From Olivibacter sp036959255 (GTDB lineage: Bacteria; Bacteroidota; Bacteroidia; Sphingobacteriales; Sphingobacteriaceae), in assembly GCF_036959255.1 (NCBI RefSeq), contig NZ_JAWMTI010000012.1, forward strand, positions 51,482 through 115,481: a stretch of DNA of 64,000 nt, read 5' to 3'. The notes under the pieces were generated by a model. The model was not told where the DNA came from. It was given only the letters and a program-made list of their open reading frames with translations, and made no database searches. Each line of letters starts with the position of its first letter. The stretch's first letter is position 1. Both the position numbers and the translations under genes were made by a program. Shown in pieces: positions 36,395 to 44,592 of the stretch.

Positions 36395-37021
36395 ATGAAA
36401 AATCTAATTTTTGGTGTGATGGCCGTCACAGCCTTCACTTTCGCTGCGTGTAATTCAAATTCAGAAAAGAAAATCGATGATCATCAAAATATGGAGACCA
36501 TGGAAAATGTAGAACATCAAACGGCCGATGGAAACACAAACATTACGGAGATCAAGGCCAGCTTTACGGATGTGGATCCAAAAGTGGCCTCATCCATAAA
36601 ACAGATCGTCGATCATTATATCCATGTAAAAACTGCGTTATCCAATGATGATGATAAAGAAGCCGCAAGTGGCGGTGAAGCAATGGTCGCAGCCATGAAC
36701 CAGTTAGATAAATCTGTCTTAACTGCCGAACAAGCAGCACTGTATAACCAGAATGAAGCCGATCTGAAAGAGCATGCGGAACATATTGGTGAAAATGTGG
36801 GCAATATTAAACATCAACGAGAACATTTCATCATGATGAGCGAGGACGTATATGCGCTGGTCAAAGGCTTCGGAGCCGGACGAACATTGTATAATGCACA
36901 TTGCCCTATGGCAAAAGATAATGAAGGCGCTATGTGGCTCTCGGAAGCGAATGAAATAAAAAATCCATATTTCGGAAGTAAAATGCTTAAGTGCGGGTCT
37001 GTTAAGGAAGTTATTAATTAG
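36395..37021 (+). CDS. DUF3347-domain lipoprotein
   Basis: A lipobox (FAAC, Cys about 19) indicates an envelope lipoprotein. The remainder matches the DUF3347 pattern: SIKQIVDHYIHVKTALSNDD in the first half, and YNAHCPMAKDNEGAMWLSEA followed by NPYFGSKMLKCG at the end. DUF3347 commonly accompanies CusB-type adaptors, where the conserved Cys/His/Met in the CPMA segment is thought to contact metal. It is placed directly before the Cus pump genes. Confidence 0.88.
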   Translation: MKNLIFGVMAVTAFTFAACNSNSEKKIDDHQNMETMENVEHQTADGNTNITEIKASFTDVDPKVASSIKQIVDHYIHVKTALSNDDDKEAASGGEAMVAAMNQLDKSVLTAEQAALYNQNEADLKEHAEHIGENVGNIKHQREHFIMMSEDVYALVKGFGAGRTLYNAHCPMAKDNEGAMWLSEANEIKNPYFGSKMLKCGSVKEVIN

Positions 37022-37030
37022 TTTTATTTC

Positions 37031-37051
37031 GCCCGTGACGTAGTCACGGGC
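37031..37051 (+). terminator. Hairpin in the 102-base gap before cusA
   Basis: GCCCGTGAC (37031-37039) pairs perfectly with GTCACGGGC (37043-37051) around a GTA loop. Only a weak T stretch follows, so it could be a partial terminator or an mRNA processing/stability element within the operon. Confidence 0.4.
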
Positions 37052-37123
37052 TACTTTTCAGGCTGCTCCGTTACTACAAATTAAACCATCAATCAGTTTT
37101 TACAGCAAAATTACTTTATCGAT

Positions 37124-38422
37124 ATGGTACATAAAGTTATCGAGTGGTCGTTACGTAACCGTTTTATCGTACTGATGTTAAGCCTGGGCATATTTGTCTG
37201 GGGAGTAATATCGGTAAAAAAGAATCCCATCGATGCCATTCCAGATCTGTCTGAAAACCAGGTGATCGTATTTACCGAATGGATGGGAAGGGCACCGCAA
37301 TTGATCGAGGACCAGATCACTTATCCCTTGGTTACAAACCTACAGGGATTACCCCGCATAAAATACGTTCGAGGAAGCTCAATGTTCGGTATGAGCTTTA
37401 TTTATGTCATTTTTGACGACGATGTCGATATCTACTGGGCACGTGAACGTGTATTGGAACGGCTAAGTACTGTTTCCAGTACCTTGCCGACAGGTGCAAC
37501 CCCACAGCTCGGTCCGGATGGAACGGGTGTGGGACATATTTTATGGTATACCTTAGATGCACCCAAACTAGATCTTGGAGAACAGCGAGCTGTGCAGGAC
37601 TGGTACATTAAGTTTGCTTTGCAAAATGTTCAAGGAGTAAGTGAAATAGCTTCTTTCGGTGGTTTTCAAAAGCAATACCAAGTTACCGTTGATCCAAACA
37701 GACTTCTCTATTATAAATTATCTATACCTGATGTTATCAATGCCGTGCGAACGAACAATAACGAAAGCGGAGGGCGAAAATTCGAAATGAGTGATATTGG
37801 TTATATTATTAAAACAAGCGGTTATCTACAATCTATAGAAGAAATCGAAAATATACCGGTTGCCAACCAAAACGGAAATCCTATCAAAATATCGGACATA
37901 GGCACCGTCCAGATGACAGGTGAGGCACGGTTGGGCATTTTCGATCAAGATGGGGAGGGCGAGCGTGTAGGTGGAATTGTTGTTATGCGTTACGGCGAGA
38001 ATGCCGCTGAAGTGATCGATCGCATCAAGCTGAAAATGAAGGAAGTTGCAAAAGGACTCCCTGAAGGGGTCAAGTTTGACATTGTGTATGACCGTGGAGA
38101 ATTGATAAAGGAGTCGGTCGAATCAATAAAACGTACCTTGATAGAGGAGATGATCGTTGTTTCCATTGTGGTTATCATCTTCCTTTTCCATTGGAGAAGT
38201 GCTCTCAGTATCATTATCCAGATACCCATCACATTGGCCGTCAGTTTTATATTACTTAACGCGTTTGGAATTTCATCGAATATCATGTCATTGACCGGTA
38301 TCGCGCTCGCTATAGGTGTCATCGTAGATAATGGTATTATCATGAGCGAAAATGCGTATAAACATCTGTCAGAGCGATACGAGCAGTGGGAATCATCCAA
38401 TAAAAAGTCCAGCGAAATATAA
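37124..38422 (+). CDS. CusA/CzcA-type RND efflux permease, N-terminal half (TM1-TM4)
   Basis: The 432 residues correspond to the first part of a heavy-metal RND pump: membrane segment 1 (about 16-30), the first porter domain region, then TM2-TM4. The last membrane segment carries the proton-relay Asp in GVIVDNGIIMSENAYK. The frame stops in the cytoplasmic loop after TM4. The next gene begins one base later in another frame and supplies TM5-TM12. Either the pump is made from two chains or a frameshift broke an ancestral gene. Confidence 0.85.
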   Translation: MVHKVIEWSLRNRFIVLMLSLGIFVWGVISVKKNPIDAIPDLSENQVIVFTEWMGRAPQLIEDQITYPLVTNLQGLPRIKYVRGSSMFGMSFIYVIFDDDVDIYWARERVLERLSTVSSTLPTGATPQLGPDGTGVGHILWYTLDAPKLDLGEQRAVQDWYIKFALQNVQGVSEIASFGGFQKQYQVTVDPNRLLYYKLSIPDVINAVRTNNNESGGRKFEMSDIGYIIKTSGYLQSIEEIENIPVANQNGNPIKISDIGTVQMTGEARLGIFDQDGEGERVGGIVVMRYGENAAEVIDRIKLKMKEVAKGLPEGVKFDIVYDRGELIKESVESIKRTLIEEMIVVSIVVIIFLFHWRSALSIIIQIPITLAVSFILLNAFGISSNIMSLTGIALAIGVIVDNGIIMSENAYKHLSERYEQWESSNKKSSEI

Positions 38423-38423
38423 T

Positions 38424-40358
38424 ATGAAAAAATTTAAAAATATATTCAAAAGATCGCCTCAATGGATTTCTGATGAAGAAAGAATAAAGGTAATTGAAAA
38501 AAGCAGCAAACAGGTAAGCCGGGGCGTCTTTTTTGCAACCGTTATCATTATAACCTCATTTTTGCCGGTTTTTATGTTGACTGGACAGGAAGGAAAACTG
38601 TTTCATCCATTAGCTTATACCAAAACCTTCATCATGATTGTTGATGCATTTTTGGTTATTACTCTGGCCCCTGTGTTGATATCCTTTTTTATGAAAGGGA
38701 AGTTCAAGCCAGATGACGCAAACCCTGTCAACCGTTTTCTCAGCAGAATCTATGAGCCGATTATCCGGAAAGTATTAAAATGGCGGAAAACAACTATAGC
38801 CATTAATGTAATCGCTCTTTTAATAACTATTCCATTACTTAAAAACTTAGGTACCGAGTTTATGCCTCCTTTGGATGAACAAAGCATCCTCTTCATGCCG
38901 GTTACGCTTCCAGATATAAGCAACAGTGAAGCGAAACGCATTTTACAGGTCCAGGACAAAATCATTAAAAGTGTTCCGGAAGTAGAAAAGGTGCTGGGAA
39001 AGGCGGGGAGGGCAAGTACCTCAACGGATAACTCGCCTATCAGTATGATCGAGACGATTATTATGCTCAAACCTAAAGGTCAATGGAGAGAAGGCATAAC
39101 GAAGCAGGATATCATCGACGAATTGGATAAGAAGCTTCAGATTCCGGGGGTGGTGAATGGCTGGACACAACCCATTATCAATCGGATTAATATGTTGGCA
39201 ACGGGGATCCGCACCGATGTGGGGATTAAAGTTTATGGACAGCAATTGGACAGCATAGCATCGGTATCTGAACGTGTCAAAAACGCTCTGGAAGGGATTC
39301 CGGGTGTACAGGATCTATACGTGGAGCCTATTACAGGTGGAAAATACTTAAATATAGATATTGACCGATCAGCACTATCCCGTTATGGTTTAACCGTCGA
39401 TGATGTGAATCAAACCGTTGAATCGGCCTTAGGAGGTGCACCCATAGGACAGACCATCGAAGGCCGTCGGAGATTTAGCATAAACGTGAGGCTAAGTCAG
39501 GATTATAGAAACAGCATCACAAAAATCGAAAGAATTCCTCTTAAGAGCCAGTCATTCGGTGAAGTTCCGTTGAGCTCTGTTGCCAACGTCAAGTTTGAAG
39601 CAGGTCCTCCTATGATCACGTCCGATAATGCGCTACTGCGAGGTGCTGTCATGTTCAATGTTCGTGACAGGGATTTGGGAAGTACGGTTAAAGAAGCTAT
39701 TGACAGGATCAACGGCAGCAAGGGGTTAATGCCGGACGGTTATTTCCTGGAATGGAGCGGACAGTACGAAAATTTGATCAGAGGGCAGCAAACATTGTTA
39801 TGGATTGCACCCATCGTGTTCGTGATTATATTTTTCGCCTTATATTTTGCCTTTCATTCTCTGCGGGAAGCGTTTTTAAGCCTTGTGACGATACCGTTCG
39901 CGCTGATAGGTGGCGCTTATATGATTTACTTCTGGGGAGTCAATCTGTCCGTAGCCGTGGCAGTAGGATTTATAGCACTGTTCGGAATTGCAGTAGAAAC
40001 AGGTATTGTCATGGTCATTTATCTTAACGATGCCATGCAACAATTGGTCAAACTGAAAGGAAACAGTAGCGATACCATAACCAAAGAAGATTTAAGGGAA
40101 TATGTAATACATGGTGCCGCAAAACGCCTCAGACCAAAATTGATGACGGTAAGTGTCGCTTTGTTCGGTTTAGTGCCGGTACTATGGGCAAATGGTGTAG
40201 GGATCGATGTCATGCAACCTATTGTACTTCCTATGATTGGAGGTGTTCTAACATCTTCTACGCACATCCTATTAGTCACTCCGTTGATATTTCTGATGAC
40301 AAAAGAATATGAATTACGTAAATACGGAAAATTAGAAATATACGATGCAAACCATTAA
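38424..40358 (+). CDS. CusA/CzcA-type RND efflux permease, C-terminal half (TM5-TM12)
   Basis: The protein starts with a basic stretch (MKKFKNIFKRSPQW) and continues ISDEERIKVIEKSSKQVSRG directly into TM5, IIITSFLPVFMLTGQEG, as in the middle of CusA. The second porter region and six further membrane segments follow. The track frame opens earlier at 38352, but those residues are antisense-like filler overlapping the first half. ATG 38424 is right after the preceding stop (TAA-T-ATG). Length is 644 residues. It overlaps the OMF gene by 14 bases. Confidence 0.85.
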   Translation: MKKFKNIFKRSPQWISDEERIKVIEKSSKQVSRGVFFATVIIITSFLPVFMLTGQEGKLFHPLAYTKTFIMIVDAFLVITLAPVLISFFMKGKFKPDDANPVNRFLSRIYEPIIRKVLKWRKTTIAINVIALLITIPLLKNLGTEFMPPLDEQSILFMPVTLPDISNSEAKRILQVQDKIIKSVPEVEKVLGKAGRASTSTDNSPISMIETIIMLKPKGQWREGITKQDIIDELDKKLQIPGVVNGWTQPIINRINMLATGIRTDVGIKVYGQQLDSIASVSERVKNALEGIPGVQDLYVEPITGGKYLNIDIDRSALSRYGLTVDDVNQTVESALGGAPIGQTIEGRRRFSINVRLSQDYRNSITKIERIPLKSQSFGEVPLSSVANVKFEAGPPMITSDNALLRGAVMFNVRDRDLGSTVKEAIDRINGSKGLMPDGYFLEWSGQYENLIRGQQTLLWIAPIVFVIIFFALYFAFHSLREAFLSLVTIPFALIGGAYMIYFWGVNLSVAVAVGFIALFGIAVETGIVMVIYLNDAMQQLVKLKGNSSDTITKEDLREYVIHGAAKRLRPKLMTVSVALFGLVPVLWANGVGIDVMQPIVLPMIGGVLTSSTHILLVTPLIFLMTKEYELRKYGKLEIYDANH

Positions 40359-41595
40359 GAAATTACTATTTATCCTCGTTTTATATCCTGTTTTCACTTA
40401 CGGGCAAGACACATCTGTGTTACGGTTAGATACTATACTAAAACGCATTGATGAGCAAAATGAGCAACTGAAATCTTATTCGTTGAAAGCGGAAGGATTT
40501 CAGTATAGCGCAAAAGCGGCCACTTCATGGATGGCTCCAATGGTTGGTGTAGGAACGTTTATGACACCATATCCGGGACAAGAAATTATGTCGGATAGCG
40601 ATAAAGGATCGCTTATGCTTCAATTTGAACAGGATATTCCAAATCCATCAAAACTAAGGGGAAAACGGGATTTTATTGCCTCACAGGGGAAGTCGGAACT
40701 TGAATCAAGAAAGGTCAAGCTCAATGAACTGAAAGCACAAGCCAAAATGCTTTACTATAGCTGGTTAGTTGCCGAAAAGCGCATCCATATACTCCGAGAA
40801 AATGTGGTTCTGATGAAAACCATGAAGGAAATAGAAGGGATTCGCTATGAATATAACAGATCTTCCCTAGGTAGCGTATTTAAAGCAGATGCGCGCATAG
40901 AGGACACTGAGAACATGATCCGCATGCAAGAAGGGGAAATTGCCAAAGCACGTGCATGGCTCAATAGCTTAATGAACCAGCCGGGAAATACCTTGTTCGC
41001 AGTTGACACAACTTTTTCTCCGGAATTTACACCTCAAGCAAGTTTGGACACTTCAATTCTGGCTACAAGAAGAAAAGATATTACAAAGATGGATGCGGAT
41101 ATAGGGAGTATGCAACTTAACATACAATCCATGAAAAAGGAGTCAAAACCGGATTTTAAAATCCGCTTTGACCATATGTCCCCGTTGGGAAAAATGATGC
41201 CGAACGCTTATAGTATAATGGGAATGGTAAGTATACCAATAGCTCCCTGGAGCAGTAAAATGTACAAGAACGAAGTAAAAGCGATGGAACTGAACGTACA
41301 GGCAATGCAAAAAGAAAGAACCGGCATGTTGGTGGAGAGTCAAGGTATGCTATATGGAATGCAGTACGAAATACTAAATATGCAGAAACAGATCAGCGCT
41401 ATTGAGGAAAAAGTAATTCCGTCGCTGAACCGCGCACTTGACGCAAATTTTCAAGCCTACCAAGAAAATAAACAGGAGCTCACCGTGGTAATCAATGACT
41501 GGGAAGCGGTAACCATGATGAGAAATTCGTTATTGGATGAAAAGCTTAAACTATACAAAATGATTGTAGATTATGAGAAAGAACTTTATAAATAA
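40345..41595 (+). CDS. TolC-family outer-membrane factor (CusC-like)
   Basis: A signal peptide (1-20, ending TYGQ) is followed by a mostly helical protein of 416 residues with the two-fold repeated OEP pattern. The LRGKRDFIASQGKSELESRK helix and EYNRSSLGSVFKADARIEDT lie in the first repeat. It would form the exit channel for the RND pump. Many Bacteroidota fuse this domain to CusA; here it is a separate gene overlapping both neighbours. Confidence 0.88.
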   Translation: MQTIKKLLFILVLYPVFTYGQDTSVLRLDTILKRIDEQNEQLKSYSLKAEGFQYSAKAATSWMAPMVGVGTFMTPYPGQEIMSDSDKGSLMLQFEQDIPNPSKLRGKRDFIASQGKSELESRKVKLNELKAQAKMLYYSWLVAEKRIHILRENVVLMKTMKEIEGIRYEYNRSSLGSVFKADARIEDTENMIRMQEGEIAKARAWLNSLMNQPGNTLFAVDTTFSPEFTPQASLDTSILATRRKDITKMDADIGSMQLNIQSMKKESKPDFKIRFDHMSPLGKMMPNAYSIMGMVSIPIAPWSSKMYKNEVKAMELNVQAMQKERTGMLVESQGMLYGMQYEILNMQKQISAIEEKVIPSLNRALDANFQAYQENKQELTVVINDWEAVTMMRNSLLDEKLKLYKMIVDYEKELYK

Positions 41596-42799
41596 GCGTA
41601 TAGTGCTTTTTTGCTTGACGGCTCTGATCATTGGTTGTCGGCAGGGAAAACCCGATCAGGTTCCGAGTAAGGGACACGAACAGCACGGAGAGTCTCCAGT
41701 AGATACTAGTCTTCAATCGTTATTGAAACCGGTAAATGAACAGATTAAAGCCAGTATATCGACTACTAAGGCCGATAGCGGTATACAGGTTTTGATGGTT
41801 GAAGTTCCCGGCAAAGTGACGCTTGATACCAGAAATAATACATCGATCAGCGCCCGTGTTGGAGGAAGAATTGAAAAACTGTATATAAAATATAACTATC
41901 AGCCTGTCAGGCGTGGCCAACTGATCATGCAAATATACTCCCCTGAACTGGTTTCAGCACAGCGGGAATTATTACTGCTGAAGGGAAATAAAGTGACCAA
42001 CGAGCAGTTATACAACAAGGCAACCAACAAGCTTCGTTTTCTCGGTTTAACGCAGCAGCAGATTAATAGCATATTACAGAAAGGTCAACCGGACTATCGG
42101 GTATCCATCTATAGTCCAGCGGATGGCTACATCTTGGAAAAAGGCACATCCCCAGCTCCGGTTACAGCGGTAGCTCCGGCTCCTAGCACAGATGGCGGTA
42201 TGGGGGGGATGTCGGGAGGGAATTCCATGTCTCCAGGCAGCGCAACGAGCACTCCAACCACTGTAACTACTACCCCACTGATACTACGGGAAGGGCAGTA
42301 TGTCAGCGTGGGCCAGGGATTGTTCAATATTTATACCAACAGGGATCTGATTGCAGAGTTTTCCATCGCTCCTCAACTGGCTTCCATGGTCAAATTAAAT
42401 GCAAGAATACTCTACAATAGCACAGCAAACCCGGACAAAAGTTATTTGGATAAGATTGAGCTGCTCGAACCGACCTACAGGGCAGGGGAAAATTTCACGC
42501 TGGCGAGGGTTTATGGGGCAACCACGAATCTCCGGGTTGGTGAGTTACTACGTGGAAAAATCCCAACAACGATCGCTAGCGGTTGGTGGCTTCCGAAGCA
42601 GGCTGTATTAAAACTGGGCGGTCGGTCCATTGTGTTTAAAAAGCAGGGGAGCGTTTTTGTGCCTACGGAAGTTAAAAGCGGTGTTACTGTAGATGGACAA
42701 GTTCAAGTATTGGATAACATCAGTCACTGGTCCGTCGCGGAAAACGCTTATTATCTCGTAGATAGTGAAAGTTTCATCATCACCCAAAAAGATAGTTAA
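41573..42799 (+). CDS. RND periplasmic adaptor (CusB-like lipoprotein) with Gly/Met/Ser-rich insertion
   Basis: The signal ends with IIGC (Cys22), so it is probably a lipoprotein. The barrel-sandwich half IEKLYIKYNYQPVRRGQLIMQIYSPEL and the helical hairpin after SAQRELLLLK are typical of adaptors. Residues about 195-225 form a low-complexity insertion rich in Ala, Pro, Gly, Met, Ser and Thr in the lipoyl/barrel region. The length is 408 residues. The start overlaps the OMF gene by 23 bases. Confidence 0.88.
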   Translation: MRKNFINKRIVLFCLTALIIGCRQGKPDQVPSKGHEQHGESPVDTSLQSLLKPVNEQIKASISTTKADSGIQVLMVEVPGKVTLDTRNNTSISARVGGRIEKLYIKYNYQPVRRGQLIMQIYSPELVSAQRELLLLKGNKVTNEQLYNKATNKLRFLGLTQQQINSILQKGQPDYRVSIYSPADGYILEKGTSPAPVTAVAPAPSTDGGMGGMSGGNSMSPGSATSTPTTVTTTPLILREGQYVSVGQGLFNIYTNRDLIAEFSIAPQLASMVKLNARILYNSTANPDKSYLDKIELLEPTYRAGENFTLARVYGATTNLRVGELLRGKIPTTIASGWWLPKQAVLKLGGRSIVFKKQGSVFVPTEVKSGVTVDGQVQVLDNISHWSVAENAYYLVDSESFIITQKDS

Positions 42800-42800
42800 T

Positions 42801-44009
42801 ATGAAAAGAGAAACTTTTTTGAAGTCAGTACTATTCACGGTTGTCTCGCCGTCCATTATAATTGCTGCATGCACGAAAAAAAAGAAAGATCTGGAAGGGA
42901 ACGTTTCAGTTAAAACTTATACCTGCCCAATGCATCCGCAGATCGTTCAGAATAAACCGGGGACCTGTCCCATCTGTGGTATGGATCTTGTCCCCTTCGA
43001 TAAAAACAATAAAGACAAAGGTCTGACTCTCAGTAAGGATCAGCAGGCATTGGCTAACATCACAACAGTTATAATCGGAACCGAAGGATTTGAAGACAAT
43101 AGTTATTTAAATGGAAAACTTGTTGTCAATCCGGAACAGACGACGTTTATTAGCAGCAGGGTTGCGGGGAGGATCGAAGAACTATATGTAAAAGAGACAG
43201 GCGTATCAGTCGGAAAAGGGCAGGCAATTTATAAAATTTACTCAGAAGAATTGTTGACCTTGCAAGAAGAATACCTGATGGCGCTTGCACAATCCGCGCA
43301 GTTCAATAACGACAGGAGATTTCAGGATATTCATAAAGCTTCCAAACAGAAACTGATTCTATATGGCCAATCCGATACGCAAATCAAACACCTGGCAGAT
43401 ACAAAAAGAACAAATCCTTACATTACGTATTATGCGCCGCAAAGCGGCAAAGTTTCGGAGATTTCTGTTACCGAAGGCCAGTATGTATCGGAAGGTTCTA
43501 CTTTGCTACAATTAGAAAACTATAATAATCTGTGGGTCGAGGCAGATGTGTATCCTTCTGAAATTGGTGAAATAAAGGAAGGGCAAAAACTAAAGGTAAT
43601 TGTTGCCGGCTGGGAGAATGACCCGCAGGATATGACCCTTCAATTTATAACACCGAACCTCGCAAGCAGCGAGCAAATTTTGCAGATTCGCGGAAGCATC
43701 ACCAATCCTGATAATCGTTGGCAACCCGGGATGCAAGCTAATATCATTCTCTCCAAAAAATCGTCGTCAGAATATTTGTCAATTCCTATAAATGCCGTTA
43801 TTAATGATGGCAATACCCGACATGTATGGGTTGCCATAGATGAAGAACGCTTTGAACCAAGAAAAGTAACCACTGGATTGGAATCCTTCGATAAAGTTGA
43901 AATTAGATCGGGTTTAAAAGCAGGCAATAAATTGGTGGTTACCGGTGCTTATTTACTTTATAGCGAGTATATACTGAAAAAGGGAAAACATCCTTTACAG
44001 GAAGCTTAG
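42801..44009 (+). CDS. RND periplasmic adaptor (CusB-like) with N-terminal heavy-metal-binding domain
   Basis: A second adaptor. After a lipobox (IAAC, about Cys24) comes the small metal-binding domain TYTCPMHPQI...CPICGMDLVP (about 41-72), found at the start of many CusB proteins. The barrel-sandwich RIEELYVKETGVSVGKGQAIYKIYSEEL and the beta-barrel region then follow. I chose the start at 42801, one base after the preceding stop; the longer frame from 42765 runs into that gene. Length 402 residues. Two adaptors in one operon suggest a mixed adaptor complex or separate partners. Confidence 0.88.
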   Translation: MKRETFLKSVLFTVVSPSIIIAACTKKKKDLEGNVSVKTYTCPMHPQIVQNKPGTCPICGMDLVPFDKNNKDKGLTLSKDQQALANITTVIIGTEGFEDNSYLNGKLVVNPEQTTFISSRVAGRIEELYVKETGVSVGKGQAIYKIYSEELLTLQEEYLMALAQSAQFNNDRRFQDIHKASKQKLILYGQSDTQIKHLADTKRTNPYITYYAPQSGKVSEISVTEGQYVSEGSTLLQLENYNNLWVEADVYPSEIGEIKEGQKLKVIVAGWENDPQDMTLQFITPNLASSEQILQIRGSITNPDNRWQPGMQANIILSKKSSSEYLSIPINAVINDGNTRHVWVAIDEERFEPRKVTTGLESFDKVEIRSGLKAGNKLVVTGAYLLYSEYILKKGKHPLQEA

Positions 44010-44089
44010 CCTCTTTATTATGTTATTATAATAAATGAGAAAAAAATGGCTAAAACAGCGAAATTATTTAACTTTAAGTAAATATTCTT

Positions 44090-44566
44090 ATGAACAAATT
44101 AAGCAAATCGGTAGTTGTCATTGGAATTTTTGTATTGTTAGCTGTAGTGATTATACAATTTATTCCGAAACAGGAAAAGAACAATGGAGCGGCAGGAGTA
44201 AATGCCATTAATCATATATACAACGTTCCGCAAAGGGTAAATGCCGTGTTAAAAAAGGCATGCCTTGACTGTCATAGTAATCGTACAGCATATCCTTGGT
44301 ACAGTAGTGTACAGCCTTTTGCGAAGTTGATGGAAAACCATATTATCCATGGAAAAAAGGAACTTAATTTGGATGAATTCGGATCATATCCAATAAAGAA
44401 GCAATACAATAAGCTTCGATCTATCGAAAGTCAATTGAAGGATGGAGCTATGCCGCTAAAGTCATATACACTGATTCATAGGGATGCAAGATTAACGAAG
44501 GAGGAAGTTGATCTTCTGATCAATTGGTCTAAGGGACTACGAAACAAGATCGATGCTAAATTGTAA
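44090..44566 (+). CDS. Haem-binding domain protein (c-type, CxxCH)
   Basis: A 158-residue protein with one N-terminal membrane segment (about 7-25) and a CLDCHS haem-attachment motif in a KKACLDCHSNRTAYPWYSSV block. This matches the Haem_bd (PF14376) family of Bacteroidota, together with the later KLRSIESQLKDGAMPLKSYT. It is probably anchored in the inner membrane with the haem outside. The link to metal resistance is by location only; it could serve redox of copper. Confidence 0.85.
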   Translation: MNKLSKSVVVIGIFVLLAVVIIQFIPKQEKNNGAAGVNAINHIYNVPQRVNAVLKKACLDCHSNRTAYPWYSSVQPFAKLMENHIIHGKKELNLDEFGSYPIKKQYNKLRSIESQLKDGAMPLKSYTLIHRDARLTKEEVDLLINWSKGLRNKIDAKL

Positions 44567-44592
44567 AGTATAAACCGAATAAACTAACAATT

